Origin: JAZBPO01 sp963691775
Lineage (GTDB): Bacteria; Pseudomonadota; Gammaproteobacteria; Pseudomonadales; Azotimanducaceae
DNA length: 64,000 nt
Reading direction: 5' to 3'
Assembly (NCBI GenBank): GCA_963691775.1
Contig: OY829369.1
Span: forward strand, 1,178,001-1,242,000
The position numbers and the translations under genes are program-made. Numbering within the stretch: position 1 is the first letter of the stretch; the number at the start of each line of letters is the position of its first letter. The notes beneath the pieces were generated by a model. The model was not told the DNA's origin and did no database searches. It was given only the letters and a program-made list of their open reading frames with translations. Of the stretch, positions 17,662-26,546 are shown piece after piece.

Positions 17662-19812
17662 TCAGCGGCGCCCAAGCACCTTCTTCTTGTGCGTGACGTA
17701 GTCGACGAGGATGTACTCACCAAGCTTTTCGGGCGACGAGTAGAACACGCGACCGCCGTTGATCTTGCTGACCTGATCCATGAAGGCGCGAAGATAGTAG
17801 CTCTCGTCGAGCATGAACGTATTGATGGTGATGCCCTTGCCCGTACAGCGCTTCACCGCCTTGATCGTTTCGCGGATCGTCTGTGGCGAGGGCGGATAGG
17901 CGAACTGCGCACGCCCATGCTCTATGTGAGCCGTCGGTTCACCGTCGGTGATCATCAGGATCTGCCTCGAGCCGCCCTGATGACGGGCAAGCAGCTTCTC
18001 GGCGATGAGAAGCGCATGCTGGATGTTCGTACCGAGCACGTACTCGTCCACCGACAGGAACGGAATCTCGTGCGGCTTCAGCTCCTTTGCATACGCGGAA
18101 AAGCCTACGAGATAGAACGAATCGCGCGGATAGGCCGAGGTGATGAGATTGTTCAGAGCAAGCGCAACCTTCTTCGCAGACGGGAAGGCCCCGCGCAGCT
18201 CCATCGACCAGGACAGATCCACGAGCATGACCGTTGCCGTACGCGTGATGACCTCATTGCGGTAGATCTCGAAGTCCTCGGCGGCCAGCTGCACGGGCGT
18301 ACCCGGACCCGCTCGCTTCAGCGCGTTCTGCAGCGTGCGCGCCATGTGCAGATCGAAGGCCTCACCGAACTCATGGCCCTTCGTCTGCTCGATACGCTCC
18401 CCGAATCGGCCCTCTTCCGGAATCTGGTGATTGCCCAGACTCTGCTTCTTCAGGCTCCGATAGATCTCGCCGAGCGCCTTCTGGCCGATCGTCCGCATGC
18501 CGCGCGGCGTGAGATCCCAGCCGTCACCGTCGCGCCGCAACATGCCGGACTCTTCGAGCAGCTCGAGCACCTTCTGCATCGCGTCGACCGCATCCGTCGC
18601 GTCCTCGCCAAGCAGTTCCGCGAGCGCATCGAGATCGATGTGCGAAAGGTCGCCGTCGGCCTGCGCATCCCGCAATTGCGTCTCGAGCGCCTCGAGGCCC
18701 TGAAGTTCGCCCATGAGATCCATGGCAGCCTGCAGATCAAGCGCTTCATCGCCATTGAAGCGATAGCGCTGGCCGGCGGGCGGATCGAGGAAGTCCAGCT
18801 TCTGCATGAGCTTGCGCATCTCTGCGTTCAGCTCCGCATCGCCAATGCGGTCGGACAGGAGCTGCTGCAGCTGCTCGAACTGCCCGGACGGCATGGACAT
18901 CATCAGAGACTGCATGGCGGCCATCTGCGCCTGCATTTGTTGTACGAGATCGTCGAAAGAGGCCGGCGGCGGGTCGCCGAACATGTCCCCGTACTTGTCC
19001 ATGAAGGCGTCGAAATCAGGCTCTTCGCCCGCGATCTTCTGCACGAGCGCCTCGTTCAGATCGCGCGCCATGTCCTTCATGCGCTGGATGTCCCCTTCGG
19101 ACATCTCACGGATCATTTGCTCGACGTCCTTGAAGAACGTCTGCGTCATTGCGCTGCGCAGGGATTCGAGGAGCGCTTCGTAGCGCCGCTGCGCCTGCGG
19201 CTCGACGAACTCATAGTCCGCAAGCGCCCGCACCGCTCCGGCCGGGTCGTCAGGGAGTGCATCGAGCGTGCCCAGATTGCGGCGCGCAATCGCACCCATC
19301 AACGAGTCGGAGAAGCTCTCCTCCCCAGTCGCCTCACCGCTCCCCTCGGACCCTTCCGCGGGCGCGGAGCGCTCCGACGCCGCGGCATCTCGCGACTGTT
19401 CGGGCCAGGGCAACAGGGCGCCGAGAAAAGGGTCAACGGGGGGCTCGACGGCGGCGGTGCCGGCTACAGGATCGGGCACGCGGCCATCGCGAAGCGCCTC
19501 CAGCGTGTTCCGTTCGAGCGCAACGATCTCCTCGAGGCGCGATCGGATGTCTTCCATGATGCTGGCGAGGTCATAGCGTTCCAGGCGCTCGCGACGCTGC
19601 TGTCGCAATTGCCTCAGCAAATCGCGCAGCCCCGCCATGGAGGCATCGCCATCGGCGAAACCGCGCTGCAGCAGATTGCGCAACGCAGAACGCAGATCGC
19701 CGAACTCCATGAGTTCGTCGGCGAGCTGCTCCATGACCTTGTCGGCAGACGGAAAGCGCTCGGCCTGGGAGCCGTCCCAGTTCGAGTAGCGATAGCGCCG
19801 CGCAGGTGCCAT
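17662..19812 (-). CDS. VWA-domain protein, partner of the upstream AAA+ ATPase
   Basis: 716 residues. The N-terminal 500 are highly charged and helical with Asp/Glu-rich and Met/Gln-rich stretches. The last 190 are a von Willebrand A domain with a complete metal-binding MIDAS motif (DLSWSM, near residue 530; the later Thr region GTNIQHAL; and MITDGEPTAH). It starts one base after the stop of the AAA+ gene, and the pairing is the widespread MoxR/ChlI-type ATPase plus VWA arrangement. Such pairs act like Mg-chelatase I/D subunits, driving metal insertion or remodelling of a client protein. The client is unknown. Confidence 0.82.
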   Translation of the reverse strand: MAPARRYRYSNWDGSQAERFPSADKVMEQLADELMEFGDLRSALRNLLQRGFADGDASMAGLRDLLRQLRQQRRERLERYDLASIMEDIRSRLEEIVALERNTLEALRDGRVPDPVAGTAAVEPPVDPFLGALLPWPEQSRDAAASERSAPAEGSEGSGEATGEESFSDSLMGAIARRNLGTLDALPDDPAGAVRALADYEFVEPQAQRRYEALLESLRSAMTQTFFKDVEQMIREMSEGDIQRMKDMARDLNEALVQKIAGEEPDFDAFMDKYGDMFGDPPPASFDDLVQQMQAQMAAMQSLMMSMPSGQFEQLQQLLSDRIGDAELNAEMRKLMQKLDFLDPPAGQRYRFNGDEALDLQAAMDLMGELQGLEALETQLRDAQADGDLSHIDLDALAELLGEDATDAVDAMQKVLELLEESGMLRRDGDGWDLTPRGMRTIGQKALGEIYRSLKKQSLGNHQIPEEGRFGERIEQTKGHEFGEAFDLHMARTLQNALKRAGPGTPVQLAAEDFEIYRNEVITRTATVMLVDLSWSMELRGAFPSAKKVALALNNLITSAYPRDSFYLVGFSAYAKELKPHEIPFLSVDEYVLGTNIQHALLIAEKLLARHQGGSRQILMITDGEPTAHIEHGRAQFAYPPSPQTIRETIKAVKRCTGKGITINTFMLDESYYLRAFMDQVSKINGGRVFYSSPEKLGEYILVDYVTHKKKVLGRR

Positions 19813-19813
19813 A

Positions 19814-21217
19814 TCAGGCGCTCCGGTAGTGCGCGCCGCCGGCGAGGCGATCCTTGTTCAAGCGCTTGTGCAGATGCAGGCCTTCGAAGACGAGTTCGCA
19901 GGCCGCAGCGCGCACCGCAGCATTGCCTTCCGGTACGAGGCGCGTGACCGCGTCGCCCAGGCCGTCGACCGACTGTGCGAGTTCCGCGTAGGCCTCGCTC
20001 GGCGTTGTCTCTCCGGTCTCCACCGAGGCGCCGGCCTCGAAGGCGTCGAGCACGGGCGTGAGCGCGTCCAGATCGACGTGCCGCGCGAATACGGCCTTCA
20101 CGGCCTCGTCGATGAAGCGTTCGAGAATCTGCTCCTCCTGGCCTTCCTCGAACGCTTCGAACTCAACCTTGCCCTGCATTGACGAGACGAGAAACGGCAG
20201 ATCCGAGATACGCGGAACGACATCCTGCTCGTCGTTGCGAATCGCACGCCGGAGCGCGTTGGCGAGCACGGTCTCGTAGTTTGCAACCGAGACCCTGACC
20301 GACACGCCAGATCGCTGCGAGATGTCCGGCGACTGACGCGCCTGACGCGTGACTTCCGCAACGATCTCCTTCATGAATTCGGGGACCGTCGTGCGGTACT
20401 CCCCCATGTCGAGGCGCGCATGCTCGAGCCCCATGACGCGCACCTCCTGCTCGAGCGTGCGCGGATAGTGCGTACGGATCTGGGCACCGTAGCGATCCTT
20501 CAGCGGCGTGATGATCCGCCCGCGGTTCGTGTAGTCCTCCGGATTTGCCGTTGCAACGATCAGCACGTCGAGGGGCAGGCGCACCTTGTGTCCCCGGATC
20601 TGCACATCGCGTTCCTGCATGACGTTGAGCAGACCCACCTGAATGCGCTCGGACAAGTCCGGCAACTCATTGACTGCGAAAATGCCGCGATTCGTGAGCG
20701 GGATTAGCCCGTAGGACAGGGTCATCTCGTCAGACAGATAGCGGCCTTCGGCGATCTTGATCGGATCGATCTCACCAATCAGATCGGCAATTGTGATGTC
20801 CGGCGTGGCGAGCTTCTCTCCGTAACGCGCATCGCGATGGAGCCAGCGGATCGGGGCTTCACCGCCCCGCTCCGCCACCAGCGCCCGGCCCTGGGGACTG
20901 ATCGGGTCGAAGGGATTCTCTGGGATATCGACGCCGTCCAGCACAGGCGTCCACTCATCTAGCAGCGAGGTCAGCGCGCGGATCATTCGCGTTTTCGCTT
21001 GTCCACGCTCACCGAGCAGAATCACGTCCTGGCCCGCCAGGATCGCGTTCTCGATCTGCGGGATGACCGTGTCCTCATAGCCTACGATGCCCGGGAACAG
21101 GTCCTCCCCGTCTCCCATCTTGCGCATCAGATTACGGCGAAGTTCCTCACGGACCGTGTATACGGCATGGCCGGCTTCCTGCAGCTCGGCGAGAGTGGCG
21201 GGGCGTACGTCGGACAC
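19814..21217 (-). CDS. AAA+ ATPase, magnesium-chelatase ChlI / MoxR-like
   Basis: 467 residues from a GTG start at 21217, chosen because GGAG stands upstream and the preceding frame is low-complexity Arg/Pro. It shows a Walker A variant (LLGERGQAKTRM), a Walker B where the usual DE is NE (GIFAVNELPDLSERIQVGLLNVMQE), sensor 1 (VATANPEDYT) and an arginine-finger-like TPLKDRYGAQIRT. These features are typical of the ChlI/MoxR branch with its extra beta-hairpin. It is probably co-translated with the VWA protein downstream. An 8-G run lies at 21240-21247, upstream of the chosen start. Confidence 0.83.
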   Translation of the reverse strand: MSDVRPATLAELQEAGHAVYTVREELRRNLMRKMGDGEDLFPGIVGYEDTVIPQIENAILAGQDVILLGERGQAKTRMIRALTSLLDEWTPVLDGVDIPENPFDPISPQGRALVAERGGEAPIRWLHRDARYGEKLATPDITIADLIGEIDPIKIAEGRYLSDEMTLSYGLIPLTNRGIFAVNELPDLSERIQVGLLNVMQERDVQIRGHKVRLPLDVLIVATANPEDYTNRGRIITPLKDRYGAQIRTHYPRTLEQEVRVMGLEHARLDMGEYRTTVPEFMKEIVAEVTRQARQSPDISQRSGVSVRVSVANYETVLANALRRAIRNDEQDVVPRISDLPFLVSSMQGKVEFEAFEEGQEEQILERFIDEAVKAVFARHVDLDALTPVLDAFEAGASVETGETTPSEAYAELAQSVDGLGDAVTRLVPEGNAAVRAAACELVFEGLHLHKRLNKDRLAGGAHYRSA

Positions 21218-21478
21218 GAGCTGTGGTCTCCGTCGACGCGGGGGGGGACGCACGGGTGCGTTCCACGCCGCTCGGCTGTCGGCTCCCGAGCATAGCGCGT
21301 CAACGGAGCGCCTCCCATCGGCGCAAACAATCAAATCGCAGCGAGCGCCCGCGTCTTTTCAGCGGCGCCCGTCGTCAGCGCGATCGTCTGTACCACCATC
21401 TGATACCTGTCCATGTGCGCAGTCCTGGCTGAACGCTGCGGGCAGTCTCGGGGATGGGTCCTGAACGGATACGTAAAC

Positions 21479-22630
21479 TCACATCGCGGCGTAAATCGCG
21501 CCGAGCAAGTCCTTGCCCCGCAGATCGACTTCGCTGTTTACCTGCATCTGATTCATCACGTAGGCCACGCTGATACCCGCAATTGGGTCCGCGAAGGCAT
21601 AGGAGCCCCCAGCACCGTCATGGCCGAAGGCTTCCGCGTTCGGTCCGTACCAGTGATCGCGATTCAGCATGAATCCCGCAGCAGAGCGGCGGATGTGTCG
21701 CCCGATGAGGACAAGATCTTCCCGCGCTCCGGAGACGACCTCGCGGAGGGCCACCTCAAGTCCGCGCCCGCCCGCGGCGAGGGCACCTTGATAGAGACGC
21801 GCCAGACCCATCGCGGTGGCGTGGGCGTTTGCAGCCGGCACCTCCGCGCGGCGGAACTCGGCGCTACACACATCTTTGAAGGGCCGAAGCACGGGATTGG
21901 CGAAGGCCGCGCGCTCGAAGCGACTGACGCGCCGCTCCGGCGGCGGCGCGTCAGTGATCCCCACGCGGCTGCGCCAAGGGCGATTCGGCCCGATGATCTG
22001 GGCACAGCGGCCATGTTCGGCATCCGCAAGGCCGAGATGGACGTCGGCTTCCAGCGCGCGGGCCCACGGCGCCAGCAACGCACCGACCGTCGAACCGGAG
22101 GCGCGTCGGCAAAGCTCCTGGGCGAGCGTGCCCCAGAGAATGGGGTGATAGCCCGCGGCGGAACCCGGGGGCCAAAGTGGTGTCGCCTCAGCCAGCCTAG
22201 CGGCAACGCCATCGTGTTCGCACAAAGCAGCCACCGTTACCGGATCGTCCAGCCCCGCCAGGCCCGCCTGATGGGAGAGCAGCTCGCAGACGCGCACGTC
22301 AGCCTTGCCCGCAGCGCCGAATTCCGGCCAGTAATCGGTTACGCGCGCGTCGAAGTCGAGTAGGCCGGCCTCCGCAAGTCGTGCGAGCACGAGTGCCGTG
22401 ACGCCCTTGCTGGTCGAATAGACATTCACCAGCGTGTCCGATCGCCACGGGGTACGGCAGTCAGCGTCCGTCCAGCCGCCGATGAGATCGACGAGCACCT
22501 CGTCGCCGCGCAGCACCGCGACCCCGGCACCGAGCTCGACGCCCGCCTCGAAGTTCGCGCGGAAGGTCTCGGCAACGCCTTCGAAGCCTGGCCTGCAGAT
22601 CCCCCGAATCTCTGCTGTGGTTTCACCCAT
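21479..22630 (-). CDS. Beta-lactamase-fold serine hydrolase (class C / EstB-like)
   Basis: 383 residues. The SxxK nucleophile motif is STSK in VNVYSTSKGVTALVLARL. A YxN-like Tyr occurs in GYHPILWG, and the third motif region is HDGAGGSYAFADP. LLSHQAGL is the family's conserved loop. No signal peptide is visible, so it is probably a cytosolic esterase or hydrolase, not a resistance beta-lactamase. The ATG at 22630 follows a GGGGGAGA ribosome site; a longer in-frame start at 22669 is less likely. Confidence 0.85.
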   Translation of the reverse strand: MGETTAEIRGICRPGFEGVAETFRANFEAGVELGAGVAVLRGDEVLVDLIGGWTDADCRTPWRSDTLVNVYSTSKGVTALVLARLAEAGLLDFDARVTDYWPEFGAAGKADVRVCELLSHQAGLAGLDDPVTVAALCEHDGVAARLAEATPLWPPGSAAGYHPILWGTLAQELCRRASGSTVGALLAPWARALEADVHLGLADAEHGRCAQIIGPNRPWRSRVGITDAPPPERRVSRFERAAFANPVLRPFKDVCSAEFRRAEVPAANAHATAMGLARLYQGALAAGGRGLEVALREVVSGAREDLVLIGRHIRRSAAGFMLNRDHWYGPNAEAFGHDGAGGSYAFADPIAGISVAYVMNQMQVNSEVDLRGKDLLGAIYAAM

Positions 22631-22698
22631 GGTCTCTCCCCCTTCAAGCGGTCCGAGGGTAGTGTGCACGGGACACCCACCGGGAGGGGAGACGGGAT

Positions 22699-23493
22699 AT
22701 GTCGGAGCTCACGATCACCACCGATCGGACCGCGCCAGTGGACGACTGGTCCGCGACCGTCGAGCGCTTGAACCGACTGCTGCGCCTGCGCACGACGCCG
22801 ATCGCGATGAAACGCTTCCGCAGGCGCGAGGAGATGGAGGCGGTGCCACGAATCCGACGACCGGAAGCGATCCACGCCATGGATCAGATCGTCGGTCAGG
22901 CGGCGCGCAACGGCTGGACCGTGGGCATCACGGCGGAAGATCTCGTCGGTGCCCAGTGCGGCGTTGTGGTGGGCTTGCACGACCGCGACGAAACCTGGCT
23001 CTCCGGCGATCGCATGGCCGGCGTCTGGTACAAGACCGCGGAAGACGCAGCGGCGCACCAGGCCGCCATGAACCACGCTTCGATCGGCACGCACGAAGCG
23101 CTCGCGGTGAGTCCCCTGGCGTCCGGACGCCTGAACCCGCCGGACATCTGCCTGATCTATGCAACCCCTGCGCAGATGATCCTTTTCATCAACGGCCTCC
23201 AGTGGACCGGATACGAGAAGCTTCAATGGGGCTGTGTGGGTGAGTCCTCGTGCGCCGACTCCTGGGGGCGCGCGCTGGCGAAGGACGAACCCAGCCTGTC
23301 CATCCCCTGCTTCGCCGAACGCCGCTATGGCGGCGTCATGGAAGACGAACTGCTGATGGCCATCCCGCCGCGCTATCTGCCCGGCGTGCTCGACGGCCTG
23401 GAGGCGCTGGCCCACAGAGGCCTGCGATATCCGATCCCTCCCTACGGCGTGAATCAGGACGTCCGCGCCGGCATGGGCGTCAGCTACGACTGA
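22699..23493 (+). CDS. DUF169 family protein
   Basis: 264 residues matching DUF169: NRLLRLRTTPIAMKRFR near the N-terminus, VGAQCGVVVGL in the middle and SIPCFAERRYGGVMEDELLMAIPPRYL near the end. Cys residues at CGVSS-like spacing (GCVGESSCADSW) may bind a metal. The family has no established reaction; some members sit near redox or methyl-transfer genes. It is divergent from the serine hydrolase gene (68 bp apart) and has a GGGAGACGGGATAT leader before its ATG. Confidence 0.75.
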   Translation: MSELTITTDRTAPVDDWSATVERLNRLLRLRTTPIAMKRFRRREEMEAVPRIRRPEAIHAMDQIVGQAARNGWTVGITAEDLVGAQCGVVVGLHDRDETWLSGDRMAGVWYKTAEDAAAHQAAMNHASIGTHEALAVSPLASGRLNPPDICLIYATPAQMILFINGLQWTGYEKLQWGCVGESSCADSWGRALAKDEPSLSIPCFAERRYGGVMEDELLMAIPPRYLPGVLDGLEALAHRGLRYPIPPYGVNQDVRAGMGVSYD

Positions 23494-23510
23494 CGCCCGC
23501 GCACGAACGC

Positions 23511-23903
23511 TCAGAACTCGCTGTTGACCTCATCGACCTGCCCATTGAGGGTCCATAGGTCGTAGAGCCAACCGATGAGGAAGAAGCCCCCCGTAAGAAG
23601 CCAGATCAGGCCCGTGATCCATTTCCCCATGTAGAAGCGGTGCAGGCCGAAGATTCCTAGGAAGACAAGCAGAATCCAGGCAACCGTGTAGTCCGTGTCG
23701 CCGTCCACATACTTCCGGTCGGCCTGCGCATCCATCCCCGGGATCAGGAACAGATCGATGATCCAGCCGACAAAGAGCAGACCCAGGGTGAAGAAATAGA
23801 TCGTCGCGGTGATCTGCTTGCCATAGTAGAAGCGATGCATCCCCATGAACCCGAAGATCCACATGATGTAGCCAATCAGGACGCTGTGCGTGTTGCTCGC
23901 CAT
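23511..23903 (-). CDS. Tandem TM2-domain membrane protein
   Basis: 130 residues made of two TM2-like units, each a pair of helices joined by a short turn. Unit 1 is GYIMWIFGFMGMHRFYYGKQITATIYFFTLGLLFVGWIIDLF. Unit 2 is AWILLVFLGIFGLHRFYMGKWITGLIWLLTGGFFLIGWLYDLW. The shared GxHRFYxGK core shows internal duplication. TM2 proteins are inner-membrane proteins of unknown role. The gene converges on the DUF169 gene with a 17-bp gap. Confidence 0.85.
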   Translation of the reverse strand: MASNTHSVLIGYIMWIFGFMGMHRFYYGKQITATIYFFTLGLLFVGWIIDLFLIPGMDAQADRKYVDGDTDYTVAWILLVFLGIFGLHRFYMGKWITGLIWLLTGGFFLIGWLYDLWTLNGQVDEVNSEF

Positions 23904-23950
23904 GGCGGCACTCTCCAGTATGTAGAGGTCACGATGCTAGTGAATCTGCC

Positions 23951-24160
23951 ATGAGCAACGTTGTCGACTTTCCGCACCGCGACAGAAAGCGCGCAGCACG
24001 GGACGAGGCGAAGGCGCGCGCGAAGGGCAAGACCCTGTGCCGGCGCGGCTTCCACAAGTGGGCAACCGACACGACGACGCGCTTCGACGTCAAGGCCGGC
24101 CGGCTCGTTACGGTGCTGCGCTGCGAGCGCTGCGGCGCAACGCGGAACGAACTGAGATGA
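23951..24160 (+). CDS. 69-residue protein with a four-Cys/His zinc-ribbon-like pattern
   Basis: The N-terminus is strongly basic (DRKRAARDEAKARAKGK). The C-terminal half has CRRGFHKW and, 20 or so residues later, CERCGATRNE, a spacing that could bind one zinc. Family not recognised. Its stop overlaps the ATG of the HIT gene (ATGA at 24157-24160), so the two are translationally coupled. It is divergent from the TM2 gene, with starts about 47 bp apart. Confidence 0.7.
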   Translation: MSNVVDFPHRDRKRAARDEAKARAKGKTLCRRGFHKWATDTTTRFDVKAGRLVTVLRCERCGATRNELR

Positions 24161-24576
24161 CCGGAGGGTTCCTTCTCGATCCGCGTCTCGCAGGCGACAC
24201 GTTCTTTCTCGGAACCTCCGAGGGCGGCCAGATACGCCTGATGAACGATGCACGCTGGCCGTGGCTTCTGCTCATCCCGGAGTGTGGCGGCATCTCTCAG
24301 CTGCATGAGCTCGACGCCGAGGACGCTGCGCGCGTCCTGAGCACCTCGTTGGCTATAGCGCGGGCAATGACGAGGGCGATGCCCGACCGCCGCATCAACG
24401 TCGGCGCGCTTGGCAATCTCGTGCCCCAGCTCCACCTCCACCACGTGCTCCGCCACGACGGGGATCCCGCCTGGCCCGGCCCGGTCTGGGGCTTCGGCGA
24501 TCGCGAGCGCTATGCGGACGACGCTGCAGAGACCGCGTGCGCACGCTGGCAAAGCGCCCTCTCCGATCTCATCTGA
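24157..24576 (+). CDS. HIT domain protein (histidine-triad hydrolase)
   Basis: 139 residues with NVGALGNLVPQLHLHHVLRH, the triad region of the HIT branch where the motif is followed by DPAWPGPVWG. This branch is distinct from HinT at 4.5 kb and related to uncharacterised Ap4A-hydrolase-like or diadenosine proteins. It probably hydrolyses a nucleotide phosphoanhydride or phosphoramidate. The start at 24157 gives coupling to the small zinc-ribbon gene and removes a non-homologous N-terminal extension. Confidence 0.83.
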   Translation: MTGGFLLDPRLAGDTFFLGTSEGGQIRLMNDARWPWLLLIPECGGISQLHELDAEDAARVLSTSLAIARAMTRAMPDRRINVGALGNLVPQLHLHHVLRHDGDPAWPGPVWGFGDRERYADDAAETACARWQSALSDLI

Positions 24577-24911
24577 CCCCATCCGTTTCAGCGCGGCGCG
24601 CAGCCGGCTGAGTTCCGCTCGGACGGCATCGGATGCCCACTGCGCGCCCGGCCGGAGAGACCGCGCACCAAGTTGATGCATGCTCATTAATCCTCGCAGG
24701 CATCCGCGCCTTGCCTGATGCGCCCTCGGCCCATTGGCACGGCTCGTGCTATCCAGCCACGAGCCGGCAAGCTGTCGGCGCCGAATCGCCAGCAGTCCCA
24801 TCATGAAGAGCGGTCGGCACGGGGCAATGGCGCGCGTGCGCGTCAAGCGGGAGGGAGATGTAGAACCGTCGACCTGTCCGCCGCAGACGCGGACCGCTGC
24901 TGGAGTCCAAC
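24577..24911. other. Intergenic stretch before the first Sel1/TPR gene
   Basis: 335 bases with no recognisable gene on either strand. Short frames in it have no homology I know. GGGAGGGAG at about 24850 is far from the start at 24912 and is not its ribosome site. No terminator-like hairpin or operator stands out. Confidence 0.4.
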
Positions 24912-26546
24912 ATGCCCCGCCCCTTCCCGAGGCGTCGCCTCGCCGCGCTGCTGCTCGCACTGAGCACCGGCACCTGTGTGTCTGCCGCCCCTTCCCTGAT
25001 CGCACCTGAGCTTTCGTCCGGCAGCGCCGCCGCCTACAACGATCTGGCAGTCCGCTTCGGCACTGACGCCGATCTGCGCAGCGCGGATGGTTTCATGCGC
25101 ATTGCAAGCGCGTGGCGCCGCACACCGGACATCGACGCGCGCATCGTGGGGCTCGCGTCTCTGCAGCGCGCCCTTGCGCCGCTCGGTGCTCAGCAGGCGA
25201 ACGAACGTCTGGCGTTCAGCGTACTCGACCTAGCGGGGCACGCCGCCCTCGGTAAGGCGGGTCATCGCATGCACGCAGAGCTCGCACAGCAGCTCGCGGC
25301 ACGCATCCGGGCGACGGGGGACGGCAGCTCGACGGCACCGATGCGCGTTACGAGCGCCGCGGACGCCGTCGCCACGCTTCACCTCGCCGGCGAGCGCACG
25401 CTTGGCGGCTACTACGGCACCCCCTCCGCGGACCGCCTGACCCTCGTGCTTTTTTCTACTGCAGCCGATTCGCCACTCGTCACGCGCCGCCATTTCGACC
25501 TTTCGACCACGCTGTCGGCCTGGCGCCGCGGGACAGCCTGGTCTGGCGATGCGAGCGCGCCTCGGCGTGCACGCGACCTTGTCGACCTGTACAGCCGCGC
25601 CGGCGATCACTTCGCGTTGACCAGCACAGGTTTGCGAACGGTCAACGAGCGCGGCGACCGCGGTCATTACGCGGCGGCGCGCGCCCTTGCCGACGCCGCC
25701 GAGGCCGACAACGGCGTCGCGCGCTACGCGCTGGGCGATCTCTACCTCATGCTGGCAGAAGCGCGGCCAAGCGTTGCAGATGCCGCTCGAGCAGGCGCCC
25801 TCGAGCACTTCACCGTCGCGGCCGAAGCGGGTTTCGGCTACGCCCATCTTCGCCTCGCAGGCATCGCCCGACAGGCAGGGGACCGGGCGCGCGCGATCAG
25901 GCACTTCGAGCAGGCGCACCTGCGCGGCGAACAGGACGCCCTCATGGCGCTCGCGACCCTGCTCGACGAAACGAACCCGGGCGCTGCAGATGCGCTGCTC
26001 GCAGAAGCTGCGGCGCAGGGACAGCACGCCGCTGCCTACCACTACGCCGTGCGGCGCCTGGAGCGAGACGACACCCCTGACCCGATCGCGCTCGCGGGCC
26101 TGCGCCGCGCCGCCGACGCTGGACACACGGAAGCGCGGCTGTACGTGGGCGACCTGGCTGCCACGGGGCGCCACATCGAACGCGACCACGACCTAGCGCG
26201 CTCACTGTGGACCGACGTCCTCCGTACTGCCACCGACACGCGCTCGGTGCTGAGCGCCGCGCGCGCGCTGACCCTCAACACTACACCTGCCCTCCACGAC
26301 CCCGCCGCGGCTATTGCAGGGCTTGAAAGACTGCTGGCGGATTCGATGGTGGCGCGGGAATGTGCCGAGTGCTGGCTGGCCCTCGCCGAGGCGAAGGCCG
26401 TACGCGGCGAAGGCCGGGCCGCCGACGCCGTGTTGGCGAGTGGCCGCCGGGCACTTGCAGATGCGAGCGCTCTACCTCCCCGCGCGCCGGCGGCCCGGGA
26501 CAGGCGACTCAGGCAGCCGAGACGCCCGTCGGCAGCGGGCAGCTGA
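24912..26546 (+). CDS. Exported Sel1/TPR-repeat protein, paralogue A
   Basis: 544 residues with a signal peptide (RRLAALLLALSTGTCVSAAPS). The N-terminal domain (about 25-260) contains RATGDGSSTAPMRVTSAADAVATLHLAGERTLGGYY and RRHFDLS, a pattern reminiscent of DUF4919. From about residue 245 onward come Sel1-type helical repeats (YALGDLYLMLAEA, AGFGYAHLRLAGIARQAGD, ARLYVGDLAATG). The paralogue at 27.3 kb has the same order and recognisable sequence (GDGS..P.R..SA..A, then FDLS). Likely a periplasmic scaffold. Its 3' end overlaps msrA on the other strand by 38 bp. Confidence 0.75.
   Translation: MPRPFPRRRLAALLLALSTGTCVSAAPSLIAPELSSGSAAAYNDLAVRFGTDADLRSADGFMRIASAWRRTPDIDARIVGLASLQRALAPLGAQQANERLAFSVLDLAGHAALGKAGHRMHAELAQQLAARIRATGDGSSTAPMRVTSAADAVATLHLAGERTLGGYYGTPSADRLTLVLFSTAADSPLVTRRHFDLSTTLSAWRRGTAWSGDASAPRRARDLVDLYSRAGDHFALTSTGLRTVNERGDRGHYAAARALADAAEADNGVARYALGDLYLMLAEARPSVADAARAGALEHFTVAAEAGFGYAHLRLAGIARQAGDRARAIRHFEQAHLRGEQDALMALATLLDETNPGAADALLAEAAAQGQHAAAYHYAVRRLERDDTPDPIALAGLRRAADAGHTEARLYVGDLAATGRHIERDHDLARSLWTDVLRTATDTRSVLSAARALTLNTTPALHDPAAAIAGLERLLADSMVARECAECWLALAEAKAVRGEGRAADAVLASGRRALADASALPPRAPAARDRRLRQPRRPSAAGS

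Noticed and set aside
17689..19947. 752-codon open frame on the + strand opposite the VWA gene
   Set aside because: It is an antisense shadow of a GC-rich gene. Its translation has no recognisable domain, while the opposite strand encodes a complete VWA protein with MIDAS residues.
21240..21247. Eight-G run as a phase-variable switch of the AAA+ gene
   Set aside because: It lies upstream of the best start codon (21217), so length change would not alter the protein.
24577..24911. Possible small gene between the HIT and Sel1 genes
   Set aside because: Short frames on both strands lack family features and ribosome sites.
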